64,000 bases of DNA from Formosa sp. L2A11 (lineage in GTDB: Bacteria; Bacteroidota; Bacteroidia; Flavobacteriales; Flavobacteriaceae). The notes under the pieces were generated by a model. It was not told the origin of the DNA. It saw only the letters and a program-made list of their open reading frames with translations, and searched no databases. Shown here piece by piece: positions 9,113-17,768 of the stretch. Within the stretch, counting starts at the first letter, position 1, and every line of letters starts with the position of its first letter. Made by a program: the position numbers and the translations under genes. The stretch is taken from positions 1,178,001 through 1,242,000 of the forward strand of contig NZ_CP047028.1 of the NCBI RefSeq assembly GCF_009796865.1. The letters are read 5' to 3'.

Positions 9113-10084
9113 ATGAAAGTAACTGTTGTCACAGTAACCTACGGGAATCGATACATATACCTTAGTCAGGTAATAGAAGCGTGTATAAAGCAGTTTGTAG
9201 ATAAAATCATTATAGTTTCTAATGGTAGTGAAGAGAGTGCTTTAAAACAGCTTAAACAGTTAAGTGTTGCAAATAATTGTATTAAGTTAATAGATTTGGA
9301 AGAAAACACTGGTTCTGCTAATGGTTTCTATCAAGGCTTAAAAGAAGCGCATAATAGTGGTGCTGAATTTATTTGGATATTAGATGATGATAATAAACCT
9401 CTAGAAAACGCCTTGTTAGAATTAAAAATGTTTTGGCAAACCAATACCCTTTCTAACAAAGAATCAGCTTTATTATCTTACAGAAAGGATAGGGAAATAT
9501 TTAAGAAAGCCATTCAGAGTAGTAACCCTTATTTTATGTTGGGTACTAGAAATTCTTTTTTAGGATTTAGTGTTTTAAGTAAATTAAAAAAAATCTTATT
9601 TAAAGACAACGTATATTATAATCCGGACATAACACATGGAAAAGTTGCAGTAGCACCATATGGAGGCTTGTTTTTTCACAGTAATTTAATTGATGAAATT
9701 GGGCTTCCTGATAAAGATTTTTTCCTTTACGCAGATGATCATGATTTTTCTTATAGAATTACTCAAGGAAAAGGAGAAATAATATTAGTTTTGAAGAGTG
9801 AATTAGAAGATTTAGAAACTTCTTTTCATTTAAAGAAATCAAAAAGTATATTAAACACAAGATATTTTGGAACAGATTCCAAAAAAGCAATTTTTTACTC
9901 TGTAAGAAATAATGTTTTTTTTGAAAAAAAATTCAGAAATAATATTCTGTTATATAACTGTAACAAAATTACATACCTGATTTTACTGTTTATAATAATG
10001 ATTTTCAATCCGCGAAATTTCTGGAAATTTTCAGTAATTATAAATGCGATAAACGATTCCAAGAAATTTAAGGAGAATGATTAA
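9113..10084 (+). CDS. Glycosyltransferase family 2
   Basis: This is a GT-A fold enzyme of 323 residues from ATG 9113; a GTG at 9098 would add five residues. The N-terminal VTVVTVTYGNR strand, the ENTGSANGFYQGL segment and the metal-binding DDD (WILDDDNKP) at about 91-93 are clear. A second acidic cluster, YADDHDFSYR, around 205-215 fits the catalytic region of rhamnosyl/galactofuranosyl-type GT2 enzymes. The C-terminus has a hydrophobic segment that may bind membrane. Its 3' end overlaps the next gene by 8 bases. Confidence 0.85.
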   Translation: MKVTVVTVTYGNRYIYLSQVIEACIKQFVDKIIIVSNGSEESALKQLKQLSVANNCIKLIDLEENTGSANGFYQGLKEAHNSGAEFIWILDDDNKPLENALLELKMFWQTNTLSNKESALLSYRKDREIFKKAIQSSNPYFMLGTRNSFLGFSVLSKLKKILFKDNVYYNPDITHGKVAVAPYGGLFFHSNLIDEIGLPDKDFFLYADDHDFSYRITQGKGEIILVLKSELEDLETSFHLKKSKSILNTRYFGTDSKKAIFYSVRNNVFFEKKFRNNILLYNCNKITYLILLFIIMIFNPRNFWKFSVIINAINDSKKFKEND

Positions 10085-11273
10085 TTTAAGAAATGTTTAT
10101 ATTTTTGTTTTCATCTTAATTGTAATTTCTTGTTTTGTTATAGGAGGGGTTGTTCAGTTTTTTATAGGTGTGCCAAATACAGTATTTTCTGTTTTATTGT
10201 CTGGTTTTTTTTTAGCTTTTTATTGTTTATATGTGCTTGTAAAGCATAAAGTTTTTTTAGATAGAGTTGTTTTATTACATCTTATATTAGGAATGTTAAT
10301 AATAATAAGTGCTGTATTAAATGAAACTAGTTTAATTAAAACATTAATATATTTTATTTTTGTTTTTCTTCCGTTGGGTTGTTACTTGTTTTTTAAAGTA
10401 AACCAAAAAGAGAATTATATTTCGCAACTTAAAATTAGTAGAATATTCTTAGTTATAGCTTGCTTGCAGCTTCCTGTAATTCTAGTCCAACATTTTGGTT
10501 ACGATTTCTTGATAGATTTTAATAGAAGTAACCAATCTGTTTCTGAAATTGATTTTATGTTTGGTACTTTTTTTTTAAAAGCAGACCATGCATTAGGTTA
10601 TTTTATTTTATTTAATATTTTTAATCTTATAGAGAATAATGAGGATAAAAAAATTACAAAATATCCGACATTATTTTATTTGTATTTTGGAGCAACAATT
10701 TTAGCTTCAGAATCAAATATTTCAAAATTAATTTTAGGTGTTTTTGTTTTATATATGATATATAGAACGTTTCCAAAAAAAATTAAAATATTAGGAATTT
10801 TAGCTGTAATAATATCTTCGCCTTTTTTAATTTCTCAATTAATTAAATTTAAAGCTGTAGAGCATGAAATTTATATTATAAAGAAAGAATATAATGTTAA
10901 AAAATCTTATATTAATTATGAACGTGGTATAGCAAAACGTCCTCAAGTAATTATTACATATGCATCTAAAATTCCTTTAAAAATTTTTGGAGATGGACCT
11001 TACTCATATTTCAATATTTTAAAAGGTAAGTTTTCGAAAACCAAACATTTTTCACAAATTTTATGGATGTATGCAGATTTAGGAATTATTGGTCTGGTAA
11101 TTTTTATTATGCTTTTATATGCCATTGTCAAGAATCTAGAATTAAGTAACCATATAAATGTTTTTGTTTTTGGGATTACACTTGTGTTTTCATTAATGAC
11201 AACAATTTTTTCAGACTTATGTATAATGATAACATTAATGTGCATATTACAAAATAGAAAAAGAATAGAATGA
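10077..11273 (+). CDS. O-antigen polymerase-like membrane protein (Wzy-like)
   Basis: This is a 398-residue polytopic membrane protein with about ten hydrophobic helices and a periplasmic stretch around 255-330 containing GDGPYSYFN. The organisation is that of Wzy polymerases, which are poorly conserved in sequence, so the call rests on topology and setting. The start ATG is preceded by AGGAGA, a rare Shine-Dalgarno-like sequence in this window, and lies inside the end of the GT2 gene. It shares a 4-base ATGA overlap with the next gene. Confidence 0.65.
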   Translation: MINLRNVYIFVFILIVISCFVIGGVVQFFIGVPNTVFSVLLSGFFLAFYCLYVLVKHKVFLDRVVLLHLILGMLIIISAVLNETSLIKTLIYFIFVFLPLGCYLFFKVNQKENYISQLKISRIFLVIACLQLPVILVQHFGYDFLIDFNRSNQSVSEIDFMFGTFFLKADHALGYFILFNIFNLIENNEDKKITKYPTLFYLYFGATILASESNISKLILGVFVLYMIYRTFPKKIKILGILAVIISSPFLISQLIKFKAVEHEIYIIKKEYNVKKSYINYERGIAKRPQVIITYASKIPLKIFGDGPYSYFNILKGKFSKTKHFSQILWMYADLGIIGLVIFIMLLYAIVKNLELSNHINVFVFGITLVFSLMTTIFSDLCIMITLMCILQNRKRIE

Positions 11274-12439
11274 ACATAGTTATAGTACCTTTTCACGATT
11301 GGAGAAAAATTATTAAAGAAGGATCTCGTACTAGAGATGCTCATTTTATTGAAGTTTTAAGTCAAGAAAAAGATATAAAAAAAGTAATTATAAATAGGCC
11401 AATTACGCTGTTAGAAATACTTATTAAAAAAAAGAAAAAAGGCATTAAAGGCGAAATCATACATCAAAAAAAAGGTTTTACTTTGTATAAGATTGATGAG
11501 AATGTTTTTTTAATAGATTATCTTTCTAAAGATATATTTAATCAAATTATTAAAAAGTATAATTGGTATATTAATACCTTTTCAAAACCAGAATATATTG
11601 CGTTTATCGACTCTTGTTTTTCTAAATTAAATATTAAAGATTATACGCTTTTAAGTCAAAATGTATTTGCTTATAAATTAACCTCAAAATTAAAACCTAA
11701 AATTCGAGTTTTTGATGCATGGGATAATTTCACAAAATTTAAAGTATATCAATCTATTCTAGATCAAGTAAAGGAAGGGTATAATTCGTATGCTAAAACT
11801 TCTGATTTCTGGATTACAAACGCTAAAGAGAATATACGTTTTTTTTCAGATAAATTTAATCCTCGAAACATACATTTAATTTCTAATGGAGTAGATGTAA
11901 GGAGATTTACATTTAAAGAGCAGGTAAAAACGCCAAAAGACATGGTTAATATAAAGAGACCAATAGTTGGTTTTGGGGGAAAAATAACACAATTATTAGA
12001 CACCGATTTAATTAATAAAGTTGTGTCTTCTTCTCCAAATGTGTCTTTCGTTTTTGTAGGTCAGTTACTCGATAAAGATGTTTTTAGTAAAATAAAGACA
12101 CACTCTAATTTTTATTACCTAGGCGATAAACATTACGATAGTTATCCAGATTATGTTAAGAATTTTGATATATGTATTGTGCCTTATGTAACTAAAGAAG
12201 ATGAAAAATCTGGCGCAGATTCTATTAAAGTTTATGAGTACTTAGCCACTGGAAAAAAAGTTGTTGGAACAAGAGGAAATGGGCTTCAGGATCTTGAAAA
12301 ATATTTATACTTAGTAGATACTCCAGATGCATTTTCTAAAGAATTAAATGCTATTGAAAATAATAAACCATTAATGGATATTAATTCTCACACTTGGCAA
12401 TCTAAAGTTGATAAATTAATGAGTATTCTAAACGTATGA
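11270..12439 (+). CDS. Glycosyltransferase, GT-B fold
   Basis: The 389-residue protein has an N-terminal Rossmann-like half (MNIVIVPFHDW) and a C-terminal nucleotide-sugar half with PIVGFGGKITQLLDTDL, FDICIVPYVT and SGADSIKVYEYLATGKKVVGT. The last carries the conserved Glu region (KVYEYLATG) of GT1/GT4-type enzymes. It resembles TuaH-like glycosyltransferases. Both ends overlap neighbours by 4 bases (ATGA), so it is translationally coupled with the polymerase-like genes. Donor and acceptor are unknown. Confidence 0.8.
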   Translation: MNIVIVPFHDWRKIIKEGSRTRDAHFIEVLSQEKDIKKVIINRPITLLEILIKKKKKGIKGEIIHQKKGFTLYKIDENVFLIDYLSKDIFNQIIKKYNWYINTFSKPEYIAFIDSCFSKLNIKDYTLLSQNVFAYKLTSKLKPKIRVFDAWDNFTKFKVYQSILDQVKEGYNSYAKTSDFWITNAKENIRFFSDKFNPRNIHLISNGVDVRRFTFKEQVKTPKDMVNIKRPIVGFGGKITQLLDTDLINKVVSSSPNVSFVFVGQLLDKDVFSKIKTHSNFYYLGDKHYDSYPDYVKNFDICIVPYVTKEDEKSGADSIKVYEYLATGKKVVGTRGNGLQDLEKYLYLVDTPDAFSKELNAIENNKPLMDINSHTWQSKVDKLMSILNV

Positions 12440-13731
12440 CATTTTTAAAATCTCTTAAATTACAGCTTATAAAACGTCCAGAAGAAACTTTAGTTTGTTT
12501 AGTGGCGGCAACAATACCATTTATGGTAAATCTAGGTAACATATCCGTGATTTTATCAGCGGTATATAGTTTGTACTTAATTATAACAAAGAAGACTACC
12601 TTAGGTCAGTTTAATAATTTTGCTTTTTATTTTCCTTTAATTTATTTTTTTATCATTGTTATTAGTGCGTTAACAAGTAAAGATGTAGGCTATGGTTTAA
12701 AAGTGGTTAATAAGAACCTGTTATTTATATTAATTCCTTTTGTGTTATTTACGTTTAGAAATGCAAATTATAGTATAAAACGAGTGCTATCGGTGTTTGC
12801 GTTGTCAACATCTTTAGCTACCTTAGTATTAATAATTTATGGTGGTTTTAATATCCTCTGTGGAAAAGGGTTTAATACTCTGTTCTTTCATGAGTTTACA
12901 ATGCTTTACGATCAACATCCTGTTTACTTTGCTTTATATATCGCATTAAGCATTTTTATAATAACATATTATGCCTTTACATTGCATTCTAATGCTGTTT
13001 TTAAGAATAAGATAATAGTAGTAGGACTTATTTTACTTCTTTTGTGTGGGCTTGTTTTAACGGCTTCTAAAGCTGTAATATTTATTTTCATTCTTCTGTA
13101 TATTGTCCTTATCTTTATGTTAGTTCCTAAGAAGAAATATAAGCTTTCTTTTTTAGGTTTAATATTACTTTTTATTCCTTTATTATCTAGTATTCCTGTT
13201 ATTAAAGAGCGTTTTCAAGAAGGTGTTCATTTTGATATAAAAGATTTTAAACCTACAAACAATTTAGCAGAAGCTTATCTTTTTAATTACGAAGATAAAA
13301 CAAGTATTAGTGATCTTGAATTACGTTATATATTTTTAAAAATCGGATTATTTCATACAACACAAGATCATAAATTATTGTTTGGGTATGGTGTTGGGGA
13401 TGTTCAAAATTATTTAGATTATTACTATATGTATTATGGATTAGCACCAAATTGGTATGAAGGATATAATGTTCATAATCAATATTTACAGATGCTAATA
13501 TCTTTAGGAATGTTAACGTTCTTACTTTTTATATATTATCTTTTTTTTAGTTTTAGAATTGCTGTAAAACCAATGAATAAGTTGTATTTATTGTTTTTAA
13601 TAATGATTACTTTTGCGCTTCTATTCGAATCTTACTTCGAACGAAACAAAGGCATTGTATTTTTTGTTTTTATGAATACATTGTTTTTAATTGATTTATT
13701 AAAATATGAAAATAGGAATATTAGGGACTAG
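12436..13731 (+). CDS. O-antigen ligase family protein
   Basis: This polytopic membrane protein of 431 residues has the large late periplasmic loop typical of the WaaL/O-antigen ligase family. The loop holds YNVHNQYLQMLISLG, with the characteristic His, near 345-360. Together with the Wzy-like gene at 10077 the cluster holds two members of this broad fold; one may polymerise and the other ligate, but sequence alone cannot assign them. It starts on a 4-base overlap and its 3' end overlaps the next gene by 26 bases. Confidence 0.78.
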   Translation: MTFLKSLKLQLIKRPEETLVCLVAATIPFMVNLGNISVILSAVYSLYLIITKKTTLGQFNNFAFYFPLIYFFIIVISALTSKDVGYGLKVVNKNLLFILIPFVLFTFRNANYSIKRVLSVFALSTSLATLVLIIYGGFNILCGKGFNTLFFHEFTMLYDQHPVYFALYIALSIFIITYYAFTLHSNAVFKNKIIVVGLILLLLCGLVLTASKAVIFIFILLYIVLIFMLVPKKKYKLSFLGLILLFIPLLSSIPVIKERFQEGVHFDIKDFKPTNNLAEAYLFNYEDKTSISDLELRYIFLKIGLFHTTQDHKLLFGYGVGDVQNYLDYYYMYYGLAPNWYEGYNVHNQYLQMLISLGMLTFLLFIYYLFFSFRIAVKPMNKLYLLFLIMITFALLFESYFERNKGIVFFVFMNTLFLIDLLKYENRNIRD

Positions 13732-14806
13732 AGGAATACCAAATTACCATGGTGGTTTTGAGCAATTTGCAGAGTATTTTTCGGTATTTTTAGCTACCCA
13801 AGGACACGATGTTTTTGTCTACAATTCTAGTGTGCATCCTTATCAAGAAAAGATTTTTAAAGGGGTTAATATTATTCACTGTAAAGATCCTGAAGATAGT
13901 ATAGGAACAGCCGGTCAATTTATTTATGATTTGAATAGTATTCTAGATTCTAGAAAAAGAGATTTCGATATTATTCTTCAGTTAGGGTATACCAGTAGCT
14001 CTATTTGGTATAAGTTATTACCTAAAAAGAGTCTTGTAATTACAAATATGGATGGATTAGAGTGGAAACGATCTAAATATTCTAAAAAGGTTCAAGCATT
14101 TTTAAAAATAGCAGAATCGCTCGCTGTTAAATCTAGTGATTTTTTGATTTCTGATTCTATAGGAATTCAAAACTACTTGCAAAAAAAGTATAATGTATCA
14201 TCTAAATATATAGCATATGGTGCAAATTTATTTCTTGACCCCAACAAAGCTATTCTAAAGGAATTTGGTGTTAACGCATATAAATACAATATGTTGATAG
14301 CGCGTTTTGAACCTGAAAATAATTTAGAAACTATTTTGGATGGTGTTGTTTTATCTAAGCAAAAAGATCCTTTTTTAGTCGTTGGAAAACATGATACAAA
14401 TACATTTGGAGCGTATTTAAAGGATAAGTATAAAGAGCAGACTCATATTAAATTTTTAGGTGGAATTTATGACTTAGAAATTCTAAATAATTTAAGATAT
14501 TTTTCTAATCTGTATTTTCATGGTCATTCTGTAGGAGGAACTAATCCATCTTTACTAGAGGCTATGTCTTCTAATGCTTTAATCGTTGCGCATAACAATG
14601 ATTTTAATACATCTATTTTAAAAGATAATGCTTTATATTTTAGTTCGGATATAGATGTGAAACACGTTTTAGATACTATTAATAAGAGTCAATATTCTAA
14701 TATGCTTAAAGGGTGTTATCATGAAATTTCCGAGAAGTTTAATTGGAACACGATTAACAAACACTATTTAGACTTTTTTAAAGATTGTTTAAATCAAAAT
14801 AGATAA
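13706..14806 (+). CDS. DUF1972 family glycosyltransferase
   Basis: The 366-residue product begins with MKIGILGTRGIPNYHGGFEQFAEYF, the hallmark of DUF1972 (rhamnosyltransferase-like) GT4 enzymes. The C-terminal half has the donor-site region HSVGGTNPSLLEAMSSNALIVAHNN with the conserved Glu. It starts inside the end of the ligase-like gene and is the last gene of the run. A 389-base AT-rich gap follows. Confidence 0.87.
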   Translation: MKIGILGTRGIPNYHGGFEQFAEYFSVFLATQGHDVFVYNSSVHPYQEKIFKGVNIIHCKDPEDSIGTAGQFIYDLNSILDSRKRDFDIILQLGYTSSSIWYKLLPKKSLVITNMDGLEWKRSKYSKKVQAFLKIAESLAVKSSDFLISDSIGIQNYLQKKYNVSSKYIAYGANLFLDPNKAILKEFGVNAYKYNMLIARFEPENNLETILDGVVLSKQKDPFLVVGKHDTNTFGAYLKDKYKEQTHIKFLGGIYDLEILNNLRYFSNLYFHGHSVGGTNPSLLEAMSSNALIVAHNNDFNTSILKDNALYFSSDIDVKHVLDTINKSQYSNMLKGCYHEISEKFNWNTINKHYLDFFKDCLNQNR

Positions 14807-15195
14807 TTTTATTTTAAATAAAAAATAGTAGTTAATCAAAAGAAAATACCACCTTTTCTACTGTTTACTAAGTATTCTTAAAAAATAAACCAAACCTCTA
14901 AAATACGCATAAATTAAAGTTTATGAATTCTATTTTTATAAGATGTTTTTTAAATTGTTAATTTATTGGAAACAAGCTATTTGTGTGGAATTAATTTTTG
15001 ATACAAAATTTAAAAAACCACAATTTTAAAATTACTCAAAAATCAAAAAAAAACAGATTAAAATTACTGAATTTTTAGGTTGTAATTTTTAATAAAAACA
15101 GAAAAAATAAAGCAGGTAAATAGTTGTGAAAAAGTATTTAAAATAGTTTTCAATAATTAATTTTTTCAATCTAAATATCTTCCTATTTTTAGGGC
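14807..15195. other. AT-rich gap after the polysaccharide cluster
   Basis: These 389 bases separate the polysaccharide genes from the histidine kinase gene. The sequence is very A/T-rich with several homopolymeric A runs. No ORF, no convincing hairpin terminator and no perfect TAnnTTTG box was found; TATTTTTA just before the kinase start is the nearest match. Confidence 0.5.
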
Positions 15196-16860
15196 ATGAA
15201 GTTTTTTAAAAATCGAAATTATTTTCTTAGGTTTTTTGTCTTATTATTTGTGTTTCATTTTCAAACTATTTATAGCTTTCAAAATAAAGAAAAAGATAGT
15301 TTAGTATATTATAATAAACTAATTTCTAATCCTAATAACAATTCTTCTTTAACCAAGGCCTATTTGTATTTCGATAAAATGAAAGCCAAAAGCATAATAG
15401 AAAAAGATACCTTTTATGCTATTTATTATTCTCAAAAAATATCTGTAATACAATATTATATAGGCGATTACTATGGTTGTGAAAATTCTATAGTCGAAGC
15501 CTTAAGACTATTAGTGAACTCTAATTCTAAAAGAGCAATTGCAAATAAAATAAGCCTTTACAATAGGTTGGGTAAAATTTACGATCAGTTATTAGATTAT
15601 AATTCTGCATTAAGGTTTTATAATAAAAGTTTAGAACTTGCCACAAGTCAAAAACAGATTAATATTATACAAAATAATAAAGCACTAATATTTATAGATC
15701 AACATAAGTTTGAGTCTGCAGAATTTGAGTTCTCAAAAATTTACAATGAAAGTAAAAATTTAGACGACACATTAGAAACTTATAAAGCTTTAGATAATTT
15801 AGGTTTTGTGCAGTCTAAGCTTAATAAGCCAGAAGGTTTAGATAATATGATTACGGCTTTAAATTTAAAAATAGCCAGTAATTACCACATGAGTATTTAT
15901 GCAAGCTATGCACATTTGTCTGAATATTATAAAGATAAAAACGACATAAAGAAGTCTTATTTTTATGCCCAAAAAGGGTACGATATTGCTAAACAAATTA
16001 ATAGTCCATCGTTTTTAAAAGAAGCGTTAAGAAATTTAATTTCTATTGCTCCAAACCCGAATGTTGTTGCCTATTTAAAGCTTACAGATAACTTAAATAC
16101 AATAAAACAATTACAAGAAAATAAATATGCAAAAGTTAAATACGATTATACAGAAAAAGATAATATAGCAAAAGAGACTCTGTTAAAAAAAGAACGTGAG
16201 AAACGTTGGAAATTAACGTATTTATCTCTTGGAATATTCATTGCGTTAGTGTCTGTATTTGTGATTGTTTTTCAGAAATATAAATATAGAAAGGAAAGAA
16301 TGTTTCAAATTTATAATACAGAAACTCGAATTTCTAAGAAGATACACGATGAGGTTGCCAACGATGTACATCGCGTCTTGAACGAGTTACAAGTGCAACC
16401 ACGAGTTACAGATGAAATTTTAGATGAATTAGAGGGGATTTACGAACGTACTCGAGATATTTCTAAAGAAAATAACACTTTAGATGTCAATTTTAATTTT
16501 GAAGAATTATTGAATGATTTGTTACTGGGGTATAAAAGTAATCAGGTAAATATTATAAAAAATTCTGATTCAAAAATAGATTGGAATAAGGTTAAGCGTT
16601 ATAAAAAAGTTGGTCTTTATAGAGTTATTCAAGAACTCTTAGTGAATATGAAAAAACATAGCCAAGCTTCCATTGTTGTTTTGAAATTCAGTAAAATCAA
16701 TAAAAAAATAGAAATTTTTTATAGTGATAATGGGTCTGGAAGTGAATTAATTAAAGGATCTGGAATTCAAAATGTGGAAAACCGTATAAAAAATATTAAT
16801 GGAACGATTACTTTTGAAACAGGAGCGGGTAAGGGCTTTAAAGCAAAAATAATCATATAA
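15196..16860 (+). CDS. TPR-containing sensor histidine kinase
   Basis: The 554-residue protein has an N-terminal hydrophobic signal/anchor (10-25), helical TPR-type repeats over about 50-300 and one transmembrane segment at about 340-360. The dimerisation/phosphoacceptor helix carries KKIHDEVANDVH (His384), and a C-terminal ATPase domain has an N-box-like VIQELLVNMKKHSQA and a G-box GSGIQNVENRI. This is the usual layout of Bacteroidota extracytoplasmic TPR kinases related to the NarX/DesK class. The response-regulator gene starts 2 bases after its stop, so the two form one operon. Confidence 0.88.
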   Translation: MKFFKNRNYFLRFFVLLFVFHFQTIYSFQNKEKDSLVYYNKLISNPNNNSSLTKAYLYFDKMKAKSIIEKDTFYAIYYSQKISVIQYYIGDYYGCENSIVEALRLLVNSNSKRAIANKISLYNRLGKIYDQLLDYNSALRFYNKSLELATSQKQINIIQNNKALIFIDQHKFESAEFEFSKIYNESKNLDDTLETYKALDNLGFVQSKLNKPEGLDNMITALNLKIASNYHMSIYASYAHLSEYYKDKNDIKKSYFYAQKGYDIAKQINSPSFLKEALRNLISIAPNPNVVAYLKLTDNLNTIKQLQENKYAKVKYDYTEKDNIAKETLLKKEREKRWKLTYLSLGIFIALVSVFVIVFQKYKYRKERMFQIYNTETRISKKIHDEVANDVHRVLNELQVQPRVTDEILDELEGIYERTRDISKENNTLDVNFNFEELLNDLLLGYKSNQVNIIKNSDSKIDWNKVKRYKKVGLYRVIQELLVNMKKHSQASIVVLKFSKINKKIEIFYSDNGSGSELIKGSGIQNVENRIKNINGTITFETGAGKGFKAKIII

Positions 16861-16862
16861 GT

Positions 16863-17528
16863 ATGTTCAAAAAAGTTTTAATAGTAGATGATTACGATGT
16901 TGTTAACGAGGGTGTACTTGCAGTGCTAAAAAGTAAAGGTGTTTTTAATGTAGAAAAAGCTCAGTATTGCGACGAGGCTTTCCTTAAGCTTAAAAAAGCA
17001 GATCAAGACCAAGATCCATTCGATTTAATGATAACAGATTTATCTTTTAAAGTAGATTTTCATGAAGGAGATATTCTTTCTGGAGACGAGCTTGTTATTG
17101 CTGTAAGGGATTATGGGCTTAAATTGCCAATTATTGTGTATTCTATGGAGAACCGCCTACAACGTGTAAGAAGTTTGGTTAATAAATACAATATTAACGC
17201 TTATGTGTGTAAGGGGCGAAGAAGTTCTTCAGAGTTAGGTCAGGCTATTTCAGAAATTCAAGATAATAAACTATTTCTCTCTCCCCAAGTAGAACACGCT
17301 TTAAGTCCGCATACATCTCTAGAGATTAAGGATTACGATATAAATCTTATTAAATATTTATCTCTAGGTTTGTCGCAAAATGATATTAGTAAACTCTTGG
17401 AAGAAAAGAATATTTCGCCTCGAAGTTTAAGTTCTATAGAAAAACGATTAAATAAATTAAAAGACGATTTTAAAGCAAAGAATGCTACACATTTAGTAGC
17501 TATAGTGAAAGATTTAGGGCTCATTTAA
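16863..17528 (+). CDS. Response regulator with LuxR-like HTH
   Basis: The receiver domain is at residues 1-130, with the acidic pocket DD at 9-10 and phosphoacceptor Asp59 in MITDLSF. The usual Lys after beta-5 is not obvious in VYSMENRLQRV. The C-terminal YDINLIKYLSLGLSQNDISKLL looks like a NarL/LuxR helix-turn-helix, somewhat divergent. It is the partner of the upstream kinase. Targets are unknown; the neighbouring polysaccharide cluster is a natural candidate, by position only. Confidence 0.85.
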   Translation: MFKKVLIVDDYDVVNEGVLAVLKSKGVFNVEKAQYCDEAFLKLKKADQDQDPFDLMITDLSFKVDFHEGDILSGDELVIAVRDYGLKLPIIVYSMENRLQRVRSLVNKYNINAYVCKGRRSSSELGQAISEIQDNKLFLSPQVEHALSPHTSLEIKDYDINLIKYLSLGLSQNDISKLLEEKNISPRSLSSIEKRLNKLKDDFKAKNATHLVAIVKDLGLI

Positions 17529-17593
17529 AAGTTTTAAATGTTTCAAAATATATGAATCCTTAGGTTTATATCATTATTAATTACATAAAGGGG

Positions 17594-17639
17594 AAAGGCT
17601 TTTGTTACATTTAAAATAAATTGTAATAATGGCCTTTTT
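17594..17639 (+). terminator. Terminator of the kinase-regulator operon
   Basis: The arms at 17594-17609 and 17622-17637 pair over 16 positions with one mismatch and two G-U pairs, around a 12-base loop. The right arm runs into a short T-tract. It lies 66 bases past the response-regulator stop. Confidence 0.75.
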
Positions 17640-17701
17640 AGTTTGTTATTTTAATAGTTCTCAATCCTGAAATCTTATGGTTTTTTGAGAAAAAATTAGA
17701 T

Positions 17702-17718
17702 TATATTTGCCCCCCCCC
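17702..17718 (+). promoter_or_regulatory. -7 promoter box followed by a C9 tract
   Basis: TATATTTG at 17702-17709 is a perfect Bacteroidota -7 box, and nine consecutive C follow directly at 17710-17718. The start of transcription would therefore fall in or next to the C run. TTTG at 17684-17687 is a possible -33 element with a rather short spacing of 14. The downstream gene starts at 17769. Confidence 0.65.
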
Positions 17719-17768
17719 GAAATTATTGAGTACTATTTACCAATAGTTTATTTTAATACTTTTTTCTT

